This document shows, piece by piece, positions 54,599 to 61,789 of a stretch of 64,000 bases of DNA (positions within the stretch are counted from its first letter, which is position 1; every line of letters begins with the position of its first letter). The notes under the pieces were generated by a model. The model was given only the letters and a program-made list of their open reading frames with translations, was not told the DNA's origin and searched no databases. The DNA comes from Ga0077530 sp035565975 (lineage in GTDB: Bacteria > Pseudomonadota > Alphaproteobacteria > Rhizobiales > Hyphomicrobiaceae), in NCBI GenBank assembly GCA_035565975.1, contig DATMRT010000043.1, positions 10,093-74,092 of the forward strand, written 5' to 3'. The position numbers were made by a program, and so were the translations under genes.

Positions 54599-57478
54599 CT
54601 ATGCAGCCGCCTCGACGCGCGCGAGCGCGGCCCTGAGCTTGTCCTGACGCGCTTCGAAGTCCGATTGACGCTCGCGCAACTCGTCGATCACGTCCTCCGG
54701 CGCCTTGGCCATGAACTGCGGGTTCGCCAGGCGGTCGGTGACTTTCTTGATCTCGACGACCGTCTTGTCGATTTCCTTGGCGAGCCGCTGGGCTTCCGCG
54801 CTCATGTCGATAACGCCGGCGAGCGGGATTGCCGCCGTCGTATCGCCGACGACGATCTGTGCTGCGCCCTTGGGCGCCGACGGCTCGAACGTGATCGCAT
54901 CGAGGCGCGCGAGGCGCTTCAGCGTCTCGTCATGGCGCTCGGCACGGGCGCGCGCCTCCGCGCTCGCATTGACGAGCACGAGCGGCACTTTCGCGCCGGC
55001 CGGGACGTTCATCTCCGCGCGCACCGAGCGCACTTCCGAGACGAGCGCGACGAGCCAGCCGATTTCAGCATCGGCTTCCGGATCGGAGAGGCCAAGCAGG
55101 CGTGGCCACGGCGCGAGCGCGAGCAGGGATTTGCGCTTCGGCCCGTACTCGCCGGTCTTGGCCCATAGCTCCTCCGTGATGAAGGGCATGAAGGGATGCA
55201 GCAACGGCAGGATCTGGTCGAGCACCCAGGCCGCCGTGGCCTGTGTCTCTGCCTTGGCTTCGGCGTCGCTGACCGTGAGCAGGGGCTTCGCGAGTTCCAC
55301 GTACCAGTCGCAGAAAATGCCCCAGACGAACTGGTAGGCGCTGCCTGCGGCCTCGTTGAACTTGTAGGCCTTGAGCGCCGTCTCGATCTCGCCTGACGCG
55401 CGCTCGGTCTCGCCCGCGATCCAGCGATTGAGCCGATGCTTGATCGCCTTCGGATCGAAGCCCTCGACGCGCCGGCACTCGTTCATCTCGAGGAAGCGCG
55501 CGGCATTCCAGAGCTTGGTCGCGAAATTGCGATAACCCTCGACGCGCGCCGTCGTGAGCTTCACGTCACGGCCCTGCGTCGTGAGTGCCGCGAGCGTGAA
55601 GCGCAGCGCATCGGCGCCGTACTTGTCGATCAGCTCGAGCGGGTCCATCACATTGCCCAGCGTCTTCGACATCTTGCGGCCCTTCTCGTCGCGGACGAGG
55701 CCGTGGATGAAGACGTCGCGGAAGGGCACCTCCTTCATGAAGTGCGTGCCCATCATCATCATGCGGGCAACCCAGAAGAAGATGATGTCGAAGCCCGTGA
55801 CGAGGCAGCTCGTCGGATAGAAGCGGCCGAGCTCCTTCGTCTCCTGCGGCCAGCCGAGCGTCGAGAATGGCCACAGCGCAGAGGAAAACCACGTGTCGAG
55901 CACGTCGGGGTCGCGGGTGAGCACTATATCCCCTCTCCCCGTATTTACGGGGAGAGGGTCAGGGTGAGGGGCGGGGGCAGACGCCGACGTTTGCGTGTGT
56001 GGCCGCCCCTCATCCCGGCCTTCTCCCCGCGCGCGGGGGGAAGGGGAAGAGGCATAGTGCTTCTCGGCGAGCGCATACGCTTCAGCCTCATCATGCGCGA
56101 CGAACACCTTGCCGTCAGGGCCGTACCATGCCGGAATCTGATGACCCCACCAGAGCTGACGCGAGACGCACCAGGGCTGGATGTTCTCGAGCCAGCGGAA
56201 ATAGTCGGCGGCGTACTTGTCGGGAACGAACGTCGTCTTGCCCGAACGAACGGCCTGCATGGCCGGCTTCGCCAGCGTCGCGGCATCGACGTACCATTGG
56301 TCCGTCAGCCACGGCTCGACGACCGCATCGCCGCGCTGGGCGTGCGGGACGGCGTGCGTATGCGGTTCGATTTTCTCGATGACGCCCAGCGCCACGAGAT
56401 CGGCAACCACGCGCACGCGCGCTTCGAAGCGGTTGAGGCCGCGGTAGGCTTCGGGCGCGTTCTCGTTGATCCGCGCCGTCGCATCCATGATGTTGATGAC
56501 GTCGAGCCCGGTCCGCTTGCCGACATCCCAGTCATTGAAGTCGTGCGCCGGTGTGATCTTGACCGCGCCCGTGCCCTTCTCGGGATCGGCGTAGGTATCG
56601 CCGACAATCGGAATCGCCCGCCCGACGAGCGGCAGGATCGCTTGTCTGCCGATGAGGTGCTTCAGCTTTTCGTTGTCGGGATGGATCGCGACGCCGGTAT
56701 CCCCGAGCATGGTCTCGGGCCGCGTCGTGCCGACCGTCACGGACTCGTTGGGGCTGCCCGCGATCGCATAACGGATGTAGTACATGTGCCCGTTCGGATC
56801 GCGAGCGAGCACCTTTGCCAGCGCCGCGACGTCGAACGCGACCGGATTGCCGTCCTTGTCCTTGAGGTCCGGCGACCACTTGAAAGTGCCCGTGTGCTCG
56901 CGCTGCTCGACCTCGAGGTCCGAGATCGCGGACTGGAACTCCGGGTCCCAGTTCACGAGGCGCTTGTCGCGGTAGATGAGCCCCTGCTTGTGCAGGTCGA
57001 CGAAGACTTTCAGGACTGCCTGGGAAAGGCCCTCGTCCATGGTGAAACGCTCGCGGCTCCAGTCACAGGAGGCCCCGAGGCGCTTGAGCTGATTGAGGAT
57101 CGTGCCACCGGACTGTGCCTTCCACTCCCAGACCTTCTCGATGAAGGTCTCGCGGCCAAGGTCTTTGTACTGGATCTGCTTTTCGGCGAGCTGGCGCGTG
57201 ACGACGAGCTGGGTCGCGATGCCGGCGTGGTCCATGCCCGGCTGCCAGAGCACGTCCTTCCCCAGCATGCGCTGGTAGCGGCACAGAATGTCCTGCAACG
57301 TATTGTTGAGCGCGTGCCCGATATGAAGCGACCCCGTCACGTTCGGCGGCGGGATGACAATGCAATAGGTCTCAGCCTCGGCGCGGTCGGGCCGGCCCGC
57401 CTTGAAGGCGCCGGCAGCCTCCCAGTCGTCGTGGACGCGCGCCTCGATTTCGGCGGGCGAATAGGTCTTCTCGAGCAT
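54599..57478 (-). CDS. valS: Valyl-tRNA synthetase with a repeat-derived in-frame insertion
   Basis: 959 residues from ATG 57478 (upstream in-frame sequence to 57619 has no coding look). Class I synthetase charging tRNA(Val). HIGH is at residues 52-55 (NVTGSLHIGHALNNT) and KMSKT at 602-606; WFSSALWPFSTLGWP, the editing domain and the C-terminal coiled coil (DELRERQSDFEARQDKLRAALARV) are present. Residues 476-516, between EAYALAEKHY and DIVLTRDPDVLD, are an extra 41-residue Pro/Arg/Gly/Ser-rich segment encoded by a palindromic repeat (55929-56053), absent from typical ValRS. Without it the protein would be 918 residues, a normal length. The frame is kept, so function is presumably retained. 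Confidence 0.96.
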   Translation of the reverse strand: MLEKTYSPAEIEARVHDDWEAAGAFKAGRPDRAEAETYCIVIPPPNVTGSLHIGHALNNTLQDILCRYQRMLGKDVLWQPGMDHAGIATQLVVTRQLAEKQIQYKDLGRETFIEKVWEWKAQSGGTILNQLKRLGASCDWSRERFTMDEGLSQAVLKVFVDLHKQGLIYRDKRLVNWDPEFQSAISDLEVEQREHTGTFKWSPDLKDKDGNPVAFDVAALAKVLARDPNGHMYYIRYAIAGSPNESVTVGTTRPETMLGDTGVAIHPDNEKLKHLIGRQAILPLVGRAIPIVGDTYADPEKGTGAVKITPAHDFNDWDVGKRTGLDVINIMDATARINENAPEAYRGLNRFEARVRVVADLVALGVIEKIEPHTHAVPHAQRGDAVVEPWLTDQWYVDAATLAKPAMQAVRSGKTTFVPDKYAADYFRWLENIQPWCVSRQLWWGHQIPAWYGPDGKVFVAHDEAEAYALAEKHYASSPSPRARGEGRDEGRPHTQTSASAPAPHPDPLPVNTGRGDIVLTRDPDVLDTWFSSALWPFSTLGWPQETKELGRFYPTSCLVTGFDIIFFWVARMMMMGTHFMKEVPFRDVFIHGLVRDEKGRKMSKTLGNVMDPLELIDKYGADALRFTLAALTTQGRDVKLTTARVEGYRNFATKLWNAARFLEMNECRRVEGFDPKAIKHRLNRWIAGETERASGEIETALKAYKFNEAAGSAYQFVWGIFCDWYVELAKPLLTVSDAEAKAETQATAAWVLDQILPLLHPFMPFITEELWAKTGEYGPKRKSLLALAPWPRLLGLSDPEADAEIGWLVALVSEVRSVRAEMNVPAGAKVPLVLVNASAEARARAERHDETLKRLARLDAITFEPSAPKGAAQIVVGDTTAAIPLAGVIDMSAEAQRLAKEIDKTVVEIKKVTDRLANPQFMAKAPEDVIDELRERQSDFEARQDKLRAALARVEAAA
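55929..56053. repeat. Palindromic repeat, family B copy 2, inside valS
   Basis: Three stems in series: CCTCTCCCCGT/ACGGGGAGAGG (55932-55942 with 55947-55957), GAGGGGCGG/CCGCCCCTC around GACGTTTGC, and CTTCTCCCCGC/GGGGGGAAG. The block order matches the intergenic copy at 23206-23320. It translates, on the minus strand, to an in-frame peptide with SPSPRARGEGR at one end and HPDPLPVNTGRG at the other, with no stop codon. Confidence 0.85.
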
Positions 57479-57587
57479 GTCTGAGCCGTATCTGTCGTCG
57501 TGAATTGAAGTGGCCGGTCCTACGCTTGGCCGCTGTCGCCTGTCAACGTGGCCCCAACCGGGTCCGCGAACCGCAAAACAGCGATCA

Positions 57588-57607
57588 GTGCAAGGAGATA
57601 CTTGCAC
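57588..57607. promoter_or_regulatory. Candidate operator upstream of the ferredoxin-P450 operon
   Basis: GTGCAAG (57588-57594), six bases GAGATA, then CTTGCAC (57601-57607): a perfect seven-base inverted repeat 60 bases before the ferredoxin ATG. The symmetry and position are those of a repressor site, for example for a TetR- or MarR-type protein. No such regulator is encoded next to it, so the partner is unknown. Confidence 0.4.
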
Positions 57608-57666
57608 GTGACCGCGCACGGGTAGACCATAAGCATTCTAAATAAGCAAAATAAGGAGGAAGCGTC

Positions 57667-57882
57667 ATGGCTGGAGGGAAGGTCGTGCGGGTCCGGGTGG
57701 ATCCCGACAAGTGCCAGGGCCACAACCGCTGCAAGGCCCTCGCGCCGGCGCTCTTCGAGCTCGACGAGTACGGCAACTCCCGGGAGATCGGCGACGGCGT
57801 TGTGCCCGAGGATCAGCTAGAGGCTGCCTATCTCGCCCGGGCGAACTGCCCCGAGATGGCCGTCGAGATCATCGAGGAATAG
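57667..57882 (+). CDS. [3Fe-4S] ferredoxin of the P450 cluster
   Basis: 71 residues from ATG 57667, with AAGGAGGAAG upstream. Three cluster cysteines are at 16, 22 and 61 (DPDKCQGHNRCKALAP and RANCPE), the CX5C...CP pattern of [3Fe-4S] ferredoxins that serve bacterial cytochromes P450. The protein is acidic and short, without a second cluster motif. Its stop is nine bases before the P450 start, so it most likely delivers electrons to that enzyme; the ferredoxin reductase must be encoded elsewhere. Confidence 0.93.
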   Translation: MAGGKVVRVRVDPDKCQGHNRCKALAPALFELDEYGNSREIGDGVVPEDQLEAAYLARANCPEMAVEIIEE

Positions 57883-57891
57883 GGGGAGCCC

Positions 57892-59097
57892 ATGAGCCAA
57901 GAAGCCGCCCCGCGCACCCGCCCGCCGGTCACGGACTGGACGACCGACTGGGATCATCTCGCGCAGGAGTGGCGCGACAATCCCTACCCCATCTGGGATG
58001 AACTCCGAGATAAGTGCCCGATCGCGCATACGAAGCGCTACCTCGGCGCCTACCTGCCGACGACGTATGCCGCCGTGAAGGCCATTGCCTACGACACCAA
58101 GAGCTTCTCGTCCCGGCGCGTCGTCATCCGTGAGGTGCGCCCCGAGCCGCCCGTACCCTCGCCGCCGATCTCCTCCGATCCGCCGCATCACAAGCCGGCC
58201 AAGCAGCTCCTGCTGCCCCCCTTCACGCCTGACGAGATGAAGAAGCTCGAGCCGCGTGCGCGCGCCATCTGCAACGAACTGATCGACAAGTTCATCGCGG
58301 ACGGGCGTTGCGATGCCGCGCAGATGTACACGCGGCACATCCCTGTGCGCGTCATCGCCCACATGCTCGACGTGCCCGAGAGCGACGGCGACCAGTTCAT
58401 TCAGTGGATCCACGAGATCCTGGAGCTCGGCATCACCGACGACGACATCCTCATGAAGGCCGTGCACGAGATGAGCATGTACTTCGCGGGGTATGTCGAG
58501 GCGCGTACGAAAAAGCCGGGCGATGACCTCATCAGCCGCATCATCATGGCGCGTCAGGACGGCAAGCCGCTGCCACCGCTCGAAGTGCTCGGCATGATCC
58601 GCCTGCTCCTGATCGCCGGTATCGACACGACATGGAGTGCTATCGGCTCGAGCCTCTGGCATCTCGCGAGAACACCGTCCGATCGCGCGCGCCTCATCGC
58701 CGAGCCGCAGCTGATGCCGACGGCGATCGAGGAATTCTTGCGCGCCTTTGCCCCCGTCACCATGGCGCGCGAAGTCGTCCAGGACACGGTCGTCGAGGGC
58801 TGCCCGATGAAGGCCGGCAACATGGTGCTGCTGTCCTTCCCGGCCGCGAATCGCGATCCGGCGATGTTTTCGGATGCGGACAAGGTCGTCATCGACCGCC
58901 AGGAGAACCGCCACTCCGCCTTCGGCCTCGGCATTCACCGTTGCGTCGGCTCGAACCTCGCGCGGCTCGAGATGACCGTGGCCATCGAGGAATGGCTGAA
59001 GCGCATCCCGGATTTCCACCTCGATCCGGCCATCCCGGTCACTTGGTCGGAGGGCACCGTGCGCGGACCGCGCCAGCTCCCATTCATTTTCGACTGA
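57892..59097 (+). CDS. Cytochrome P450
   Basis: 401 residues, the normal size of soluble class I bacterial P450. The haem cysteine is Cys351 in FGLGIHRCVGSNLARLE; the I-helix oxygen-binding sequence is LLIAGIDTTWSAIGS near residue 240, and the K-helix ExxR is in AIEEFLRAFAPV. It begins with a 60-residue region before SDPPHHKPAKQL, the conserved pre-helix-C segment. Soluble, cytoplasmic, dependent on ferredoxin. Substrate cannot be deduced. It is followed after 87 bases by a radical SAM gene and then a YkgJ-type gene, an unusual combination. Confidence 0.95.
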   Translation: MSQEAAPRTRPPVTDWTTDWDHLAQEWRDNPYPIWDELRDKCPIAHTKRYLGAYLPTTYAAVKAIAYDTKSFSSRRVVIREVRPEPPVPSPPISSDPPHHKPAKQLLLPPFTPDEMKKLEPRARAICNELIDKFIADGRCDAAQMYTRHIPVRVIAHMLDVPESDGDQFIQWIHEILELGITDDDILMKAVHEMSMYFAGYVEARTKKPGDDLISRIIMARQDGKPLPPLEVLGMIRLLLIAGIDTTWSAIGSSLWHLARTPSDRARLIAEPQLMPTAIEEFLRAFAPVTMAREVVQDTVVEGCPMKAGNMVLLSFPAANRDPAMFSDADKVVIDRQENRHSAFGLGIHRCVGSNLARLEMTVAIEEWLKRIPDFHLDPAIPVTWSEGTVRGPRQLPFIFD

Positions 59098-59184
59098 GCG
59101 CGCCGAATAAAGTCAATGTGAGTTCGTGGTGCGGCCGGTCATGCTAGCCTGCTGCACGAACGAGGCACTGCACGGAGGACGCGC

Positions 59185-60180
59185 GTGGCGCTGGTCGACC
59201 CTGAAAGACTCATCGGAAGAGCACGTAGCGATCAGGCCAAGTTCCGGAATCCAGACTGGACTTTAGGCGGAGAGCGCCGGGCCAGCGTCGGTCTGGAGGA
59301 GTTGCACACTCTCTGGTTCAACACCGGCACGCTCTGCAACATCACCTGCCGCAACTGCTACATTGAATCGAGCCCGACCAACGACCGGCTCGTTTATCTG
59401 AGCGCGCAGGAAGTGCGCGAATACCTCGACGAGATCGCCCGCGACAGCATCGGCACGCGCGAGATCGGGTTCACCGGCGGTGAGCCGTTCATGAACCCCG
59501 ACATCATTGCCATGCTCGACGCCGCCCTCACGCGCGGCTTTCAGGTTCTCGTGCTGACGAACGGCCTGCAGCCCATGCTGCGCCCACGCCTGAAGAAGGG
59601 GCTTCTCGGCCTTCTGGCTGCATATGGCGAGCGCCTGACCGTGCGCGTCAGTCTCGACCACTACACGCGCCAGCTCCATGAGTCAGAGCGCGGCCCACGC
59701 ACGTTCGCGAAATCGCTCGAGGCGATCGGATGGCTTTCCCGCGAAGGCTTCAAGACCGCGATCGCGGGGCGGACCTGTTGGGGCGAGGCGGAGAGCGACG
59801 AGCGTGCCGGCTACGCGGCATTGATCGAAGAGCAGGGTTGGAACATCGATCCCGAGGATCCGCATGCGCTCGTCCTGCTGCCGGAAATGGACGGCAGCCA
59901 CGACGTTCCGGAGATCAGCGTCCGCTGCTGGCAGGTGCTGGGCAAGACACCGAGCGATCTCATGTGCGCGAGGAGCCGCATGATCGTCAAACGCAAGGGG
60001 GAGGCGCGGCCCTCCGTTGTACCCTGCACGCTGCTTCCCTACGAGCGCGCCTTCGCCATGGGCGGGACGCTCGGTGAAGCGTCGCGGGCCGATGGCGGTA
60101 TGTTCGATCAGGGTCGCGTGAAGCTTTGCCATCCCCACTGTGCGAAATTCTGTGCGCTCGGCGGGGGAAGCTGCTCTTAG
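59185..60180 (+). CDS. Radical SAM protein with C-terminal cysteine cluster
   Basis: 331 residues from GTG 59185, preceded by GGAGG. The SAM-cluster motif CX3CX2C is CNITCRNCY with Cys51, Cys55 and Cys58. The barrel continues with EIGFTGGEPFMNPDIIAMLDAAL (GGEP) and LVLTNGLQPM. The C-terminus carries extra cysteines, around CTLLPYERAF near 277 and CHPHCAKFCALGGGSCS at the very end, suggesting an auxiliary iron-sulfur cluster like SPASM-type enzymes. It has no recognised peptide partner. Closest general class is radical SAM oxidoreductases of unassigned substrate. The YkgJ gene starts 30 bases after its stop. Confidence 0.85.
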   Translation: MALVDPERLIGRARSDQAKFRNPDWTLGGERRASVGLEELHTLWFNTGTLCNITCRNCYIESSPTNDRLVYLSAQEVREYLDEIARDSIGTREIGFTGGEPFMNPDIIAMLDAALTRGFQVLVLTNGLQPMLRPRLKKGLLGLLAAYGERLTVRVSLDHYTRQLHESERGPRTFAKSLEAIGWLSREGFKTAIAGRTCWGEAESDERAGYAALIEEQGWNIDPEDPHALVLLPEMDGSHDVPEISVRCWQVLGKTPSDLMCARSRMIVKRKGEARPSVVPCTLLPYERAFAMGGTLGEASRADGGMFDQGRVKLCHPHCAKFCALGGGSCS

Positions 60181-60210
60181 ATATCGGTCCTTCGACTGAC
60201 GGGCGGGCGC

Positions 60211-61023
60211 ATGAGCGAGGTCTCGAGACAGCAACGGCGCCGGGAAATCCGCGAGCGGCTCAAGGCCGGCCGCCATCTGCTCGACACAGGACTGTCGCTG
60301 CAACCCAGAACATCGGAGATCCTGGCAATCGCCCAGGTCGTGAAGGCCAAGCTCGACGAGGCGGGCAATGATCGGCGCGCCGGCGAGGCGGCTGAGCTCG
60401 CCCAGACGCTTGCCGAGACGTCATTGGCCGCGCGGCCGCCGACACAGCAGAAGATCGCTTGCGCCCGCGGCTGCAGCTACTGCTGCCACACCTTCGTTGC
60501 CATCACGCCGCCGGAAGCGTTCCGTCTCGCCGATGCGGTGCGCGCTGGCGAGGCGGCGGGCATGTCACCCGACGTGGTTCGGGAGCGCGGACGCGCGCTG
60601 ATCGGGGTCGCGCCCGAAGCGCGCATCGGCGGCAAGCTCGCCTGCCCGTTGCTCGTCGACGGCGGCTGCTCGGTCTATCGCTACCGCCCGCTGGTCTGCC
60701 GGCAAGCGACATCCCTCGATGTCGCCGTATGCATCGACGAGTTCGAGGGCCGCAATCTCTCCGCGCGCATTCCCATCTCGGGCGTGCACGTCCAACACGC
60801 GAGCAATGCCCACATCACGCTGCTGGGAGCGATGCGGGCTGCCGGGTTCGCGACCGACGCCCTGGAACTCGCCGCAGCGCTCGATGCCGCCTTGTCGACG
60901 CCCGATAGCGAGGCGCGCTGGCTCGCGGGCGAGGACATCTTCAAGCACGTGCCGCGGCAGGTGAAGCGCGAAGCGCGCCTCGAGCACGCCATCAGTCACG
61001 TCGCGAGCGCGCTCGCAGCATGA
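60211..61023 (+). CDS. YkgJ-type cysteine-cluster protein (zinc/iron-chelating domain)
   Basis: 270 residues. The CxxxCxxCC-type metal-binding motif is ACARGCSYCCHTF with Cys84, 88, 91 and 92, followed by a further cysteine block CPLLVDGGCSVYRYRPLVCRQ. This is the YkgJ/Fe-S-oxidoreductase-like domain, seen in proteins of unknown role that bind zinc or iron-sulfur. The first ~75 residues are helical and charged. It follows the radical SAM gene after 30 bases and is followed convergently by mscL after 19. Its role in the cluster is unknown; metal or cofactor supply for the radical SAM enzyme is one possibility. Confidence 0.85.
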   Translation: MSEVSRQQRRREIRERLKAGRHLLDTGLSLQPRTSEILAIAQVVKAKLDEAGNDRRAGEAAELAQTLAETSLAARPPTQQKIACARGCSYCCHTFVAITPPEAFRLADAVRAGEAAGMSPDVVRERGRALIGVAPEARIGGKLACPLLVDGGCSVYRYRPLVCRQATSLDVAVCIDEFEGRNLSARIPISGVHVQHASNAHITLLGAMRAAGFATDALELAAALDAALSTPDSEARWLAGEDIFKHVPRQVKREARLEHAISHVASALAA

Positions 61024-61042
61024 TGGCGGCCCGGCGGACGGC

Positions 61043-61453
61043 CTACTTCTTGACGAGCGCGTCGCGGATTTCCCTGAGGTACTGCTCGGAGGGCGGCGGC
61101 GGGGGCGGCGGCTCGGCCGCCTTTTCCTTCTCGAAGCGCGTGCGGAGCATGTTGATCCCCTTGACCAGCATGAAGACCGCCCAGGCGACGATGAGGAAGC
61201 TGATCACATTGTTGATGAACACGCCGATATTCATCGTCACGGCTTCCTTGCCTTCGGCGGCGGCGCGCAGGGGGATCCTGATGTCGGAGAAGTCGACGCC
61301 CCCGATCAACATGCCGATCGGGGGCATGATCACGTCCTTCACCAGCGACTGAACGATAGTGCCGAAGGCGCCGCCGATGATGATGCCGATAGCCATGTCG
61401 AGGACATTGCCCTTGAGGGCGAATTCCCGGAACTCGTCGAGGATCTTTTTCAT
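61043..61453 (-). CDS. mscL: Large-conductance mechanosensitive channel MscL
   Basis: 136 residues from ATG 61453, preceded by AAGGA. The first transmembrane helix is MAIGIIIGGAFGTIVQSLVKDVIMPPIGMLIGG after the amphipathic EFREFALKGNVLD, and the second is FINNVISFLIVAWAVFMLVKGIN. The C-terminus has a proline run PPPPPPP before the cytoplasmic helix SEQYLREIRDALVK. MscL opens under membrane tension to release solutes during hypo-osmotic shock. Length is normal. Confidence 0.97.
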   Translation of the reverse strand: MKKILDEFREFALKGNVLDMAIGIIIGGAFGTIVQSLVKDVIMPPIGMLIGGVDFSDIRIPLRAAAEGKEAVTMNIGVFINNVISFLIVAWAVFMLVKGINMLRTRFEKEKAAEPPPPPPPSEQYLREIRDALVKK

Positions 61454-61789
61454 GGATGGGTCCTTCGCGTTGGCCCGATATAGTGAGGCAGGTGTGGCGA
61501 GGCCGCCAATATGGAAGTCATCGGACATTCTGACACGGCACTTGCGGGCAAAACTGTCTTTCCCGCAGGCGCACGACTCGCCCCGCACGATAGGAGGGGA
61601 ACGGCGGCGAGGTAAAGAGGGGCACGCGGAGTATCCCGCCCATCACGCGGTCGGGGCCAGAGATCCCGACGGAATAAGCCAAGATTGCCGCGGCTCAGTT
61701 GCGCGCCCTTCTCGCCCGAAGCAAGATGAAGCTATGCCGCCCGGCAGTCATGTCGACATCAGGCGCGGCACCATGGGCACGTCACCTCG
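61454..61789. other. Intergenic region between mscL and the sensor kinase gene
   Basis: 336 bases between divergent genes. It must contain both promoters, but I find no convincing -35/-10 pair, no strong inverted repeat and no repeat of families A-C. Short frames across it have no coding signature. Confidence 0.5.
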
